The notes under the pieces are model-generated. The model worked only from the letters and a program-made list of their open reading frames with translations, made no database searches and had not been told where the DNA came from. This document shows, in pieces, positions 25,160-36,416 of a stretch of DNA of 64,000 nucleotides. The stretch is taken from positions 45,414,075 through 45,478,074 of the forward strand of contig NC_089274.1 in the NCBI RefSeq assembly GCF_963678975.1. The letters run 5' to 3'. How positions within the stretch are numbered: the stretch's first letter is position 1; each line of letters begins with the position of its first letter. The translations under genes and the position numbers were made by a program. The DNA is from Dysidea avara (Eukaryota; Porifera; Demospongiae; Dictyoceratida; Dysideidae).

Positions 25160-25511
25160 CAGGGCCGCCCAGAGAAATTAAGGGGCCCAGGGCAAAGAGT
25201 TAAAGTGGGGCCCTTGACCCAAGTTGTAAGGTGAAGACCAAAAAAAAAAAAAAAAAAAGGTCACAACTTGCTGGTAATGACAATAACTACCCATCACCAA
25301 CCATATCTCCTTTTGTATAAGCTTGCTACACTGCTCCTCTGAAGAATACTGTGACTGCTCTATTAGAGTATTTAGATCTGACTGCTCTATTAGAGTATAT
25401 CGATCTTTTAAACAGGTATTCAGGGGGCCCTTCATGGGGCCTCCTGGGGCCCCTTTCAGGCTGGGGCCCGGGGCAAAATGCCCCAGTTGCCCCCCCCTGT
25501 GGGCGGCCCTG
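25160..25511. mobile_element. 352-bp hAT MITE inside the satellite
   Basis: TIRs CAGGGCCGCCCA and complement, flanked by the exact 8-bp duplication ACTGAACT (25152-25159 and 25512-25519) taken from a satellite unit. The interior has a GGGGCCC-rich rim, an A-run and two copies of the ACTGCTCTATTAGAGTAT motif (25351-25400). Part of the interior resembles 48925-49034. Non-autonomous. Confidence 0.92.
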
Positions 25512-26231
25512 ACTGAACTCTCTACGAGGTAACTTCTTCTAGCTGATCTTTCTATAGGGTGACTTGTTTGTAAACGAATTCTCTACATGGTGGTTTCTTT
25601 GTATCTGAACTCTCTACATTGTGGTTTCTTTGTAGCTGAACTCTACAAGGTGATTTCTTCTAGCTGAATTATCTCTTTCTATAGTTGCATGAATTCCCTA
25701 CAAGGTAACTTCTTCTAGCTGATCTCTCTACAGGGTGAATTGTTTGTGGCTGATCTCTCTACAGGGTGGCTTGTTTGTAGCTGATCTCTATACAGGTTAC
25801 TTGTTTCTAGCTGATCTCTTGAATTCTCTTCGGGTGACTGCTCTATTAGGATGACTGCTCTATTAGGATGACTGCTCTATTAGAGTATCTCGATCTCGCA
25901 CTTGCTACACTAAGTTGGATTTCGTGTTATAACTCCGTGGTTTTAAGTCTGATTCTTCTACACCATTGAAGAGCCTTTCTAAGATGATAACTCCATCTGT
26001 ACAGCGATTTTCAAAGCATTACCCCAAGCGGTTTACCTGGTAGGCGTGGCAAGCAGTCGTTTTTTATTAGCTAATCTCGATTGCGTAATTGTTACACACT
26101 GTTGGTTTTTTCGTTGTATCTTCCTGGTTTTTAGCTCGATTTCTTTCAAACCACAAAAGGTTTGAGGTTCAATAGTTAACCTATTCACCCACCGATTTTC
26201 AGCTTCTTCCCATACGCGGTTTACCCTGTAG

Positions 26232-27722
26232 GTAGGGTCCGCAATCCGAAAAATCAACTTCTACAAATCAATCCCCCTACCATTGTGGGATGTTCATTGT
26301 AGTATCCCATTGCTTGATCCACCATGAAACCGGAGGCATGATTGTTGTCTTCACAGAAATATCGTTTTCAGTATCTCGGAAGATGCAAAATTTATTTTTT
26401 AAATTTCGTGCTCCACTCAAAGGACCGGATGAAACTTGCTACTTAGCCAAATCGTATCCAGAGTTGTTGCAGTTGAAAAGTACGTACAGAAATAAGTAAA
26501 TGATGTGCTGGGTGCCCGGCACAGGGTTGTTTTCTTTGAAAAAACAGACAAAGAGATACGAAGTTTCGAATTCAAACTGCCCTACCACCCAGGGCAAGAG
26601 AAGCCAACTCTTCCTCATAGTGTTTCAATACGGTTGGGTGCATAGTCTGTCTATGCTGTTAGTTTGGAAAAGATCTGAGACTTCTCACCATCTGGGTGAC
26701 GAGCGTCAAAATTTTCTGCAGCATCTAAGAGTTGTGTCGCGCTTTCTAGCCATTTCCAGCGCTTCTGCAGCCACAACAATCATCAATTATAAACTAAAAC
26801 TATGGCAAAAGATGTACCTGAACGTTTGGTAGCAGCGGTTGTCAATTATTATTTCATCCACGGCTTCCACGCCTCGCTCTAAGCTATGCATCAAGGGAGG
26901 CAGCAAAATCGTCCAAATTTGACTTCACCCCTCACGCTCCACAGCAGCTTCAAGTTTTCAATAGATCACCCTACATCACCATTATGCTGCAAAACATCTA
27001 AAAACAAACCGGAAAAAGCATAAAATCTTTCATTTTTGATTCGAGCTGGGTGGAGCTCCTGGTGAGCTGCTGGTATACTGCATCATATGAAATCACAGAA
27101 ACTCCAACTACTACTACTACCAAACGTTTTGATCCATCATTTATCATCATTCTAAACAAAATTAAGTGACCAGTGTGGCATCAGAAGTACTGGAAAGCAC
27201 TTTGGTACCATTGAGAGAATCCCTTGAAATGACGCACGAAAATTTTGACGTTCTTCACCCAGATGGTGAGAAGTCTCAGATCCTTTCCAGACTAACAGCA
27301 TAGACAGACTATGCATCCAACCTTATCACATCACTATGAGGAAGAGTTGGCTTTTCTTGTCTTGGCTGGTAGGGCAGTTTGAATTCGAAAATTTGTGTTT
27401 TGTTTTCTGCTTTTTGAGAGAAAGCAACCCTGTGCCGGGAACCCAGTGAACCATTTGCTTATTACTGTGCGTACTTTTTAACTACATTAACTCTAGATAA
27501 AACCTAGCTAAGTAGCAAGTTCTATCCTGTTCTTTGTGTGGAGCACGAAATTTAAAAAATAATTTTTGCATCTCACGAAATACTAAAATCAATATTTCTG
27601 TGAAGACAACAATCGTGCCTCCGGCTTCATGGTGGATCTAGCAATGGGATACTACAATGAACAACCCACAATGGTAGGGGGATCGATTTGTAAAAGTTGA
27701 TTTTCCGGATTGCGGACCCTAC
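26232..27722. mobile_element. 1.49 kb foldback element with ~480-bp TIRs
   Basis: Ends GTAGGGTCCGCAATCCG and complement. The inverted arms run roughly 26232-26720 and 27235-27722 with scattered mismatches, around a ~510-bp centre. The target TGTAG is duplicated at 26227-26231 and 27723-27727; copies 1 and 2 of the host element show the uninterrupted site (CCTACAGG near 10493 and 17311). Open frames inside the left arm (to 110 codons) match no family I know. It is probably a non-autonomous element with long TIRs, MULE-like or Foldback-like; class uncertain. Confidence 0.85.
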
Positions 27723-28239
27723 TGTAGGCATGACAACATATTGGTGTTAATTTTCGTGAATAATCGCTCATAACTCTTTGCCTGTTTATCGTATTCCAGC
27801 CAAAGTTGGTACAGAGATGCGCCTTTATATCCCCCTTCTGTGTGCCAAATTTCAAGGCAATCGGATATGGCGTGCGAGTTTTATAGCAGTTTTTGTAAGT
27901 GTGCGACAAGAAAAAGAAAAATAAGAAGAAAAAAACGAAGAAACTGAGCCAATTTTTGAAGTCGCATATCTCGGAAACGCGCGAAGCGATTTCGCTCAAA
28001 TTTGGAATGTGGAGTGCTACAGTTGGGGGGCATGTACACAGCAAAAATCGTCTTGTTTTATCAAGGAAGCACAGAGCTACGGAGGTGCGAAAATTGCGTT
28101 TTCTTTCTTCCTGTCAATATACTCACGGGTGTTACGCGCCGGCTTCTTGGGCCGCACGACACACTACCGTGTGTCTTGATAACTGGTTATATGGCACTAT
28201 ACTAATATACATAGTAGCAGTCATGTTAATCAGTATTAA

Positions 28240-29081
28240 CAGGCCCGTAGCCAGGGGGGGTTCGGGGGGTTCGGAAGAACCGCCCTCTTGGGAAAAAGGT
28301 CCACAATTTCAGTAAAAAGGTCCACAATTTTAGCAAAAAGGTCCACATTTTTAGTATACAAGTCCAAATTTTCAGTAGCAAAAGTCCATTAGCTCCAGTT
28401 TAATAAACACCACTAATAAGAAGCTAAATTAAGTGCTCCGAGTAGCTGGCTCATTCAGTGCTTGTAATGCAATGCAAGATCGAGATACTCTAATAGAGCA
28501 GTCAACCACCCTAATAGAAAAATCACTCTAATAGAACGGTCACAATTATGTTTTCTTCTAAAATCTGTATGTAATTACTTAATTTATTTACAAAACCATG
28601 TTTGTTGCCTTAACTAGAACTTTCATAATATAAAAATTTTGGTGGGCAAGCCCCCCCATGCAGAGCCCATAAATAGCATCCATGCTTCAATGCACGATCC
28701 AACAGAGCGCTCAATCTTTCCCATTCTTATTCACTGTGACATTCCAATATACTATAGACACAGATGGTATAATTACAGTAGTATAGTAGAGATATTTCCC
28801 AGATGTCATCCAAATAGCTGGTCTTAAGCCTACCTAAAAATTGTTATTTTTATTGACTGAAATGCCACTAAATTCAACCTTTTAGTGTCTATTTTCAAGA
28901 AATTTCCTGGGGGGCATGCCCCCAGACCCCCCTAGTTTCAGCATGCTTCGCATGCTGGGTGTGCTTCACATGCTGGGTGTGCTTCACACACCATAATGTA
29001 ATCCATATAAAAAGGGCCTCAAAAAAGGTCCACTTTTCTTCTAAAAGAACCTACCCAGATAAAAGTCTTGCTACGGCCCTG
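28240..29081. mobile_element. 842-bp TIR element, CAGGGCCGTAGC family
   Basis: TIRs CAGGCCCGTAGC (left) and GCTACGGCCCTG (right) differ at one base. The 5-bp duplication ATTAA flanks it (28235-28239 and 29082-29086). The interior holds three AAAAAGGTCCACAATTTT-type repeats near the left end, a CTCTAATAGAG motif cluster (28478-28543) and GCATGCTTCGCATGCTGGGT repeats near 28945-28985. No transposase. It shares its 5-bp duplication length and G/C-rich rim with the element at 1008. Confidence 0.85.
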
Positions 29082-29382
29082 ATTAAGTGGTGTCTAAGAC
29101 ACTAAGTCATAAAAAATGAAGGGTATCACATGATCACAGGTATATAACAAAAATTTTGCTTGTGCAAGTGAGTATAGCTACATGCATTTTACTACGTATC
29201 AGATTTAGACATTAACAGCCATACATGCATAGAAAGCAAAGCATTTAACTTAACTGAACCAACAGCTTATAAATGAATTTGGTGTAAATAGCTTGGAAGA
29301 AAGAAAACCAGTAATCCAAACCTTACTCAATCTGTGCATTAGCTATGTGCATCTTACCACTGTGTACTGCTTAGGTTATGAC

Positions 29383-29498
29383 TTGAGGGTAGACCAGGTA
29401 TTTCCACTTCATGTCAATTGTACAGACAACACCCTTGTGTTATGTGTACGCTACATACAAGTAGCTTATTATATGAAACACTACGCTGCCATATAAAA
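29383..29498 (+). promoter_or_regulatory. Promoter of Reeler gene 1
   Basis: TTGAGGGTAGACCA (29383-29396) and CAGACAACACCCTT (29423-29436) are shared with the other two Reeler genes, followed by a TATA box ATATAAAA at 29491-29498, 55 bp before the ATG. Confidence 0.7.
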
Positions 29499-29545
29499 CC
29501 AGTTCTTATTATAGCATAGCATCCAGTTGTCACTTATAATCTACA

Positions 29546-31115
29546 ATGGTAAGTGTCTCTATAGTTGCAAATGTGAGCTCTCAATACTTTTTGTAGGCTA
29601 AGTACTTGGTACAATGCCTTGTTGTCAGTTTATTGTTAGTAACAACTGCCCATGGTCGACCAGAAGGAGCACCACCTGAAGCCTGTGCTCAGATTGCTCC
29701 AATGCATGCTGGAATTTCTCCATCTACTGATCCATTACCATACAGTGTAGATCTCAGTGATTTCACTGGAGATGAATATGTTCCTGGAGATACTTACCAA
29801 AGTAAGACATCTACAAATAATGTTCCTATACTTGTTGTGTTATTTGTCAGTGTTAGGTATATGTAGTTATTTACAAATAGTATTATACTGCCTCTTATCT
29901 ACTTTTGCGTAGTAACACTTTCAGGAGGTGCAGACAATCCTAATTTCAGAGGGTTTTTGATACAAGGAAGAGTAGCAGCTGATGGATCACCAACTGGCCA
30001 GTTTACTGGCTCAGCTGGTGTCTCACAACCACAATGTGATGGAGATGTAAGTCATGTCTGAAAGATATACCAGTTACTCTAATAACTGTATCTATAGACA
30101 GCTGTTACCCATGTGAACAACAATGAGAAGACTTCAGTCACAGTTATGTGGACTGCCCCAGCTGCTGGCACTGGTGCAGTTATCTTCAGGTACATAGAGC
30201 AGATAACATGTCAGTAAAGTGTATCAGCAGTCTATTTAGATTTGCATTTGTGGATATGTTTGTTCTATTCTGGGCTAATATGGAGACATCTGCAATACAA
30301 GAAGGTACTGAGATCAGTGCTGTAGCTATGTAGGGATCATTATGTAGTTTAATGTATACACAGCTGCACCACCTACTACTGAACCAACTACAGAGCCACC
30401 AACTGACCCTACAACAGAGCCACCAACTGACCCTACTACAGAGCCACCAACTGACCCTACTACAGAGCCACCAACTGATCCTGGTCCAACTCAACCACCA
30501 AACTGTGGAGACATAACTGGTGCGTACATATCTATATAATTTTATGGCAAGAGACCACAGAATAAATGTTCTTCACCATCTACACTAAACTGATATTCAT
30601 ATACAGCTTATTACATTAGTCTTTTAACATTAGGTCTGCCAGAATGTACTGAAAAGCTTTGTAGGCGTCGCAGTGGTTCATATGGATATAGGTTCCAAAG
30701 ATGTTATGTGTAAGTGATATGAGATTATGCTTATCTACAATTCAGAGATGGAATTATCTTTCCTTGTACATAGCGTCAAGGATTCTTGTGGAAACAGATG
30801 CCAGATATCAAACTGCTTAAAGTGCTACTATGAAAGAGTGCGAGTAAAGCAACCAACAAGACCTCGTTGTGAGCCATGTGGCAAGAGGTCAGACAGGCAG
30901 TGCTGGTACAAGTACTATCAGTGTCGTTACAAGTATTCTGGATACTCCGTGAGTCTTTTGATTGTGGTATATCAGTTGACCCTTAGCTAATATGAGATAA
31001 ATACTTTTTCTTAAACTATACACAACCAATATCTAAGTAAATCTGTTGTTTACAGAGGCACCAATACTCATACAAGAGAGTATTCAAGTGCACTACTCGT
31101 TTCAGATGCCACTAG
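29546..31115 (+). CDS. Reeler-domain secreted protein 1
   Basis: Nine exons: 29546-29548, 29597-29801, 29913-30046, 30098-30189, 30240-30304, 30364-30519, 30634-30709, 30774-30948, 31056-31115; 966 nt, 321 residues. Exon 1 is only the ATG. Exon 2 gives a signal peptide (about residues 1-21, core [14 protein letters not shown]). Residues ~22-166 are a Reeler domain: [16 protein letters not shown], then [26 protein letters not shown] and FVLFWAN. A short linker of TTEPPTDP repeats follows. The last ~110 residues hold 14 cysteines in a basic, Tyr-rich tail ([20 protein letters not shown]). Reeler domains occur in extracellular matrix and insect immune proteins; the tail is unfamiliar to me. No membrane anchor. 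Function unknown: matrix, adhesive or defence roles are possible. Confidence 0.88.
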
Positions 31116-31460
31116 AATTTTAAGAGTGCCAGGACTGTCAGTATGATGGATTGTGTGAAACTGTTTCTAAATAAGCATTACAAGTTGTGTAGTCACGTAT
31201 TTAGTTATTGTTATTGTAGTTGTAGCTCAAGCCACAAGTACATATATACGTCGTAGTTTCCAGTAACCCACTAATGCACAGTTGGATGATGCAAGTACAC
31301 ATACATCACAGCTTATGTATGTTTCCTAGCCAGCTGTTCAGTATAAATATTTCTATAGAATTGCTACCGGACCATTACTGAGTAATAAGCTAGACAATCC
31401 CAACCACATGCAAACAATGCATGACCTATGCTGAATTCTGTAGCTGTAAATGTAAGCAGC

Positions 31461-31537
31461 ATGAACAAGAGGACTGTACTAACACAGTAAGTACAAACAA
31501 GTACGTACTTAGTACAAAGTGTTCATGCATTGCAGAG
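31461..31537 (-). pseudogene. Relic of the last DOMON-b561 exon
   Basis: Read on the minus strand, TGCATGAACACTTTGTACTA and TTGTTTGTACTTACTGTGTT align with the intact last exon (within 41963-42201) of the DOMON-b561 gene. The frame is lost and the rest of the gene is absent. It sits ~350 bp behind Reeler gene 1, the same place relative to the Reeler gene as the intact exon behind Reeler gene 3. Confidence 0.65.
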
Positions 31538-32757
31538 GGGAATTAGGAGATTCAGCATACATGAGGGTTACTTCTTTACTAGTCTGTCACTACCATCCTA
31601 ACTTAGCTATAATATTAGTTATGCAAGCTTACATTCCTATAATGAGTTGTCTAAATAGTATCAACATGATGGTACTAATTTAGTGTATACAACACCAAGC
31701 CTAGAAACCTTCCAACTCACAGGAAAACTATAGTACTAAACATTGATAACCTTGTTATTAAGTGGAGATCTACCAGAATATAATATTGAATATTGCACAA
31801 TCACAGACTACCGAGCATTCATAAAATGCTGTAGGTCTAGAAACCATACCAATACCAACTTATAGTACAGTTCCTCTATTCAGGACACCCTCTACTTACT
31901 ATGTAAATAACTGCATTATATGGGCAGAGGCAGCTAATTTGAAGGCAGGGTTAAGCCTTACCACCTAGCAGTAGTACATATAATATGCAACACTCCAGTG
32001 GAACTAAATTTTAATAGCTGACAATAATAATTATTTAATGTGGTAATGCTTTCACTGTCCGCATAACAATTAAAAGCTCAATTAACAGTTTGCAAGTCTT
32101 GTCAGGCTTGCATCTACTACTACTAATAACCAAGACTAGAGTCTACACTTCTGACTACTGCACAGTAATTGAAATTAGCTATCCATTCATAAAATGTTGG
32201 AGTGATGCTATTCTGAACATCTGTTACTAATATAGTATCCAGCACAAGATTATTAGCATAGCTGACTACTCTACCGACATAATGTAGATCTTCATTGTCA
32301 AATACCTGCTACTAAAATAAGTTATGTGTGTCTGTGATCACCTACTGGGACATATTTTAAGGTTAATATATATAATTATATCAAAAGCTTTTATCAGCAT
32401 TCTATAAGTATCCAGTGATTTAAACTGATGAAGAAGCAGGATTAACCATAGTTGTGCTGCCAGGCAAAGGTGGTGTGTATTTTCAATTTGTTGACTCATT
32501 TGTCTACATGCTGGAAAAAATTGTAAGGAATCTAGGAATATCTCTGCAGAAAAGTTGGAAAATTTACCCTTCTCAGGTTGAATTTGGTAACAATCTGAAA
32601 GAAAAAAAAATTTAACAAGCATTGTGAGGCTCTGCATGATGATCATTTATAATCAGCTGCAGTTCTATAATGGTTCTTCTTTTGGATGAAAATCGGGAAA
32701 TTGAAGGGATGGTGTACTTTAAGGGTTTTATATGCAACCAGTTACTTGCTATCACTT

Positions 32758-32790
32758 CTGACTGTTTTATTAGAGTACATGACTGTTGTA
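32758..32790 (-). repeat. Isolated CTCTAATAGAG-type motif (diverged)
   Basis: CTGACTGTTTTATTAGAGTA with a second GACTG after it, one mismatch in the palindromic core. No recognisable transposon surrounds it. Confidence 0.6.
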
Positions 32791-33079
32791 TTCTGAGCAA
32801 CTATTTAACTATTTAGAATATCATTTAAATTTGTGATTATAATCATTACGTGTACAACTATACTCATTTTGAGATCTGTATATTAAAAATAAATAAATAC
32901 CTTAAACAATTAAAATAACAGCAAAGCAACCTTTAAACTTTAGTTTCAATGATCCTAATAATATGATCACTTTAACAACTAGTTTATATAGCTACTAACT
33001 CTGAAAAGCTAGCAAATGATATGCGGCAGCTTAATATTGCTACAGATCCCATAGTGGTTAGTCGATAAACTAATTTAAA

Positions 33080-33360
33080 AAAAATTAAAAATATGGGAAT
33101 AGTGTTGAAAAAAGAGTCAAACAAGCCAGCATGTTAAACACACACAGATATCTATTTGGACTTAATATGTATATGCAGCGACTAAAAAAAAACATAAATT
33201 ATGAGCAGGTACTGAGAATGTTTCTGTATTAATGTTTTAAGTCCAAATAGAGATTTATGTGTGTTTTACATGCTCAGTGACTTGTTTAACTATTGTTTCT
33301 TTTGTTTTTAGGCAATTTCTATGTTTTTAGGCAATTTCTATTTCCCATATTTAATTTTTA
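33080..33360. mobile_element. Foldback element, ~280 bp
   Basis: The left arm (AAATATGGGAATAG, GTCAAACAAG, TGTTAAACACACA, ATTTGGACTTAA) is mirrored on the right (TTAAGTCCAAAT, TGTGTGTTTTACATGC, CTTGTTTAACTATTG, CCCATATTT). A TGTTTTTAGGCAATTTCTA block is tandemly duplicated in the right arm. Diverged arms of the same family lie at about 34385-34440 and 34770-34825. Confidence 0.75.
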
Positions 33361-33591
33361 AAAGATCATTATACACTAATTTGTTTACATTTTATAAATC
33401 CATTTATGGATAGCTATAGTGTTGGTGGTGCTTGTTATATATTAAGTATGGGGTGCCAAAGTGGGCAAAAATTCAAATACTATACAAAGACACAGTAAGG
33501 CTGTCTGCAAAATATATAATTACTGTGCATATTCTCTCATTATTATGCCTTCTCATCTCTACTTTACTGATGGCTATAATGCTCTCAATTT

Positions 33592-34135
33592 ACACATGTT
33601 TCAAAGTTTTGCACATGTTGTTTTTCAATTTGAAGTTTTGTTAATGTTCTTTCTCAATAATTTGGAGTTGTGTAGCTACAGGTTGTCTCTCAGTCTGAGC
33701 TGTGTACATGTCATAGGGTTACTGTGAATGGAGAGACAACATGTACAAAACTTCAAAAATTGAGGGACAACATGTACAAAACTCCAAATCGACAGACAAC
33801 ATGTACAGAACTTCAAATTGAGGGACAACATGTACAAAACTCCAAATCGACAGACAACATGTACAAAACTTCAAATGGAGAGACAACATGTACAAAACTC
33901 CAAATCGACAGACAACATGTACAAAACTCCAAATCGACAGACAACATGTACAAAACTCCAAATCGACAGACAACATGTACAAAACTCCAAATCGACAGAC
34001 AACATGTACAAAAAACTCCAAATCGACAGAAAACTTCAAATTGAGAGACAACATGTACAAAACTTCAAATCAACAAAGAACATTTACAAAACTCCAAATC
34101 AAGAGACAACTAGTACAAAACTATAACTATATGCA
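33592..34135. repeat. 29-bp minisatellite with an orientation switch
   Basis: From 33726 to ~34135 a 29-bp unit (core GACAACATGTACAAAACT, CCAAATC joints) repeats about 14 times. Immediately before it, 33592-33700 contains diverged units in the opposite orientation (ACATGTTGTTTTTCAATTTG, CAATAATTTGGAGTTGTG). Three plus-strand frames and one minus frame run through the array; 29 is not a multiple of three, so they are artefacts. Confidence 0.85.
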
Positions 34136-34139
34136 AGAA

Positions 34140-36250
34140 AAACCATAAAATGTCAATGATATTCCATCTTACATGTTCATTTGGAAACTATATGCCACTG
34201 CTTGACTTATTGTGATCACTTACTTATCAGAACAGAATGAAGCCTTGATGTCCAATGATTGAAGCCTTGATTGATTTGATGTATACATGATTAGTTACTG
34301 TGTGGTATCAAGCTCCACCTTACCCATAATTGGATTTATAAAAAGAACAAACTCATGCTTCCATAAAAATAAATTTTACAAAAATATTGCTGAAATAAAC
34401 AAATATAGAAACAAGAGTCAGCATGTTAAACCTACAATGACTTCAAAGTGAAATTGTCACACTATGGTATATACAGTTATACATGTAGCTAGGAGAATGT
34501 GTTGTATAAATTAAGTGTTGCAAACACTTCTGTGTAAACTGAAGTATACCACATTTTACTTTAGACATGGCAAAGACAGCTACTGATGCGTATATATTAG
34601 CCACAAATATGGGATTATCTCTGTATACTCATCAACGTATCCAATATTATATGTCTCACCATCAGACAGGGTATGACTCATGTATGATAGAGATCTGCAG
34701 GTGTTAAAATTAAAAGTGTCAGGCTTTAAAGGGTTTGACATGCTCCATTTTAGTCCTAGAGCAGTTTAACAAGCTGATGTGTTTGACTCTTGTGTTTTCA
34801 ACAATCTCTATTTCTCATATTAACTATACGGTACTGCACAGTTCTCTGATATAGCGCTGTGGTGGTAGCAAGAGTTCTTATGAACTATTGATTGTAGCTC
34901 CCAAAATATCTCATAGCTCATTCTTGTATGCAGGGCGTAAACTAACAAATCATTTGACAATTTAATTGTAGTTTCGTTAATCCAGTTAATGATCCATTTG
35001 TAGCCAACTCTTATTGGCTTTCTTGATGAAGGTGAGGTCCATTATTACATGACATGTGTTGTAACTATACAGTGGATAATCAGATCTATTACCAGTAAAG
35101 AATAAAGATTAGACTACATTTATATAATTACTGGCATAGCTACAAACAATAGGTGTATATGTAAAATAATAAAATTTAAGTTAGCCTGGCCAATATGAGA
35201 ACTCATGGACAACATTATCTACGTACCATGTATGCAAGATATCACATTAGGTTACAATGCAAACTGCACTTCAACTAATAGCCTGTAGTATTGTTCACTC
35301 AATTCAACTTAATATACTAATTGAATAGTCAAAAAGTGGCTTCATATGAAATATGTTTCTAAAAGTAGCTTTACAAAGAAAACAGCGTTGGCTAAAGTTG
35401 GAAAGCCATCTGACTTTCAATCTATATACTTTACCAAGTACCCCCAGACTTATTTTCCTGTTTGTAAATGCAGTGTGTGTAGTATTATAATAACACTAAA
35501 ACTATTGCCAAAATTTTAGATATCTAACTGCAGTTAGCATACCAATTTCTCTAGAAAAGTTGATGTCAATGCGTACCTCAAAATATACGTAGCTACAACT
35601 CAAACTGGTGAACTTTGAGACATCATGAAAACTGACATGACTACAGCTTCTGGTTCCAAAGAATCTCAGTATATTCTATGTCCTGTTCAGCGCTCTCACA
35701 TCAACATTTGTGACACAATGATGTTGTAATGTTTATGCATTATCATATTGAATTAACTAGCTATACAAACTACACAAGTTCATGAATGTAGTAAACCTTT
35801 GTCTGCCAAATTACATGGTCTGTGACTTTTGTCACTTACAATATATGGAATCCAGGAGTTGGCATGAGAACGGGCTCTACACTTGATGTTCCATTTAGTT
35901 AGTTCATGTGTGGCCTGCTCTCACAGGTTACTTATTTAATTAAACTAAACCATCAACCCATCACCATTACACTACAGTGCAGGTCGAGTTGAGCTAGCTA
36001 AATGCATTGTGTCATTATATTGAATTGTTAATGTCATTCATTCATATCTATCATAAATGCAATATAATGCTGAATAGCTGCAGAAGACAAATTGTTTAGT
36101 AGTGTTGGCATAACATTTGCACTTGCTCATGCATGTAGCTACAAGTTAACTAAATTACCTAATTTAGTTACTAATCCTGCATGATAAATGATGTAACACA
36201 GCTAGGCTCATTACTGAATATCAATATATGATTGTGAAATTAATGATCTC
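34140..36250. other. Spacer before Reeler gene 2
   Basis: AT-rich with foldback remnants (34385-34440, 34770-34825). No coding exon was recognised. Confidence 0.5.
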
Positions 36251-36258
36251 ATTATGAA

Positions 36259-36371
36259 TTGAGGTTAGACCAATCATTTCCATTTGATATCAATTCACAG
36301 ACAACACCCTTGTTTTATTTGCATACTACACATAGCTTCTGATATGAAACTCTGATAATGTCCATATAAAA
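36259..36371 (+). promoter_or_regulatory. Promoter of Reeler gene 2
   Basis: TTGAGGTTAGACCA at 36259-36272, GACAACACCCTT at 36300-36311 and TATA box ATATAAAA at 36364-36371; ATG 53 bp after the TATA. Same order and nearly the same spacing as gene 1. Confidence 0.72.
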
Positions 36372-36416
36372 CAGCTGCCATTCTACAGTGGTTCAGTTCT
36401 TACATTAAAATTTACA

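Larger units (their letters stand above)
21584..28180 (-). mobile_element. Satellite-bearing element, copy 3 (inverted, twice interrupted)
   Basis: Reverse complement of copies 1 and 2: satellite 21584-25830, motif bridge 25834-25899, head 25900-26231 and 27723-28180. The variant GCTACGAACAAATC next to the gap (about 21638) also occurs in copy 1 near 14810, so the array reaches almost to its own 3' end. It is broken by a hAT MITE (25160-25511) and by a 1.49 kb long-TIR element (26232-27722). The head ends TTGA|T, the exact mirror of the A|TCAAG starts of the others. Confidence 0.8.
31116..33079. other. Spacer behind Reeler gene 1
   Basis: Apart from the DOMON-b561 exon relic (31461-31537) and a motif at 32758-32790, no gene-like feature is seen. 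Confidence 0.5.

Noticed and set aside
10886-25830. CRISPR-like appearance of ~30-bp repeats
   Set aside because: Units are contiguous with no unique spacers, the host is eukaryotic, and there are no cas genes.
26290-26832. Two consecutive frames of 69 and 110 codons as a possible transposase
   Set aside because: Most of this is the long terminal inverted repeat, whose other arm has no matching frame; no DDE-type or zinc-finger motif is visible.
33719-34148. Four overlapping frames with periodic Cys or Asn-Lys peptides
   Set aside because: Translations of the 29-bp minisatellite, which cycles through frames; no start context, signal peptide or conserved unit.
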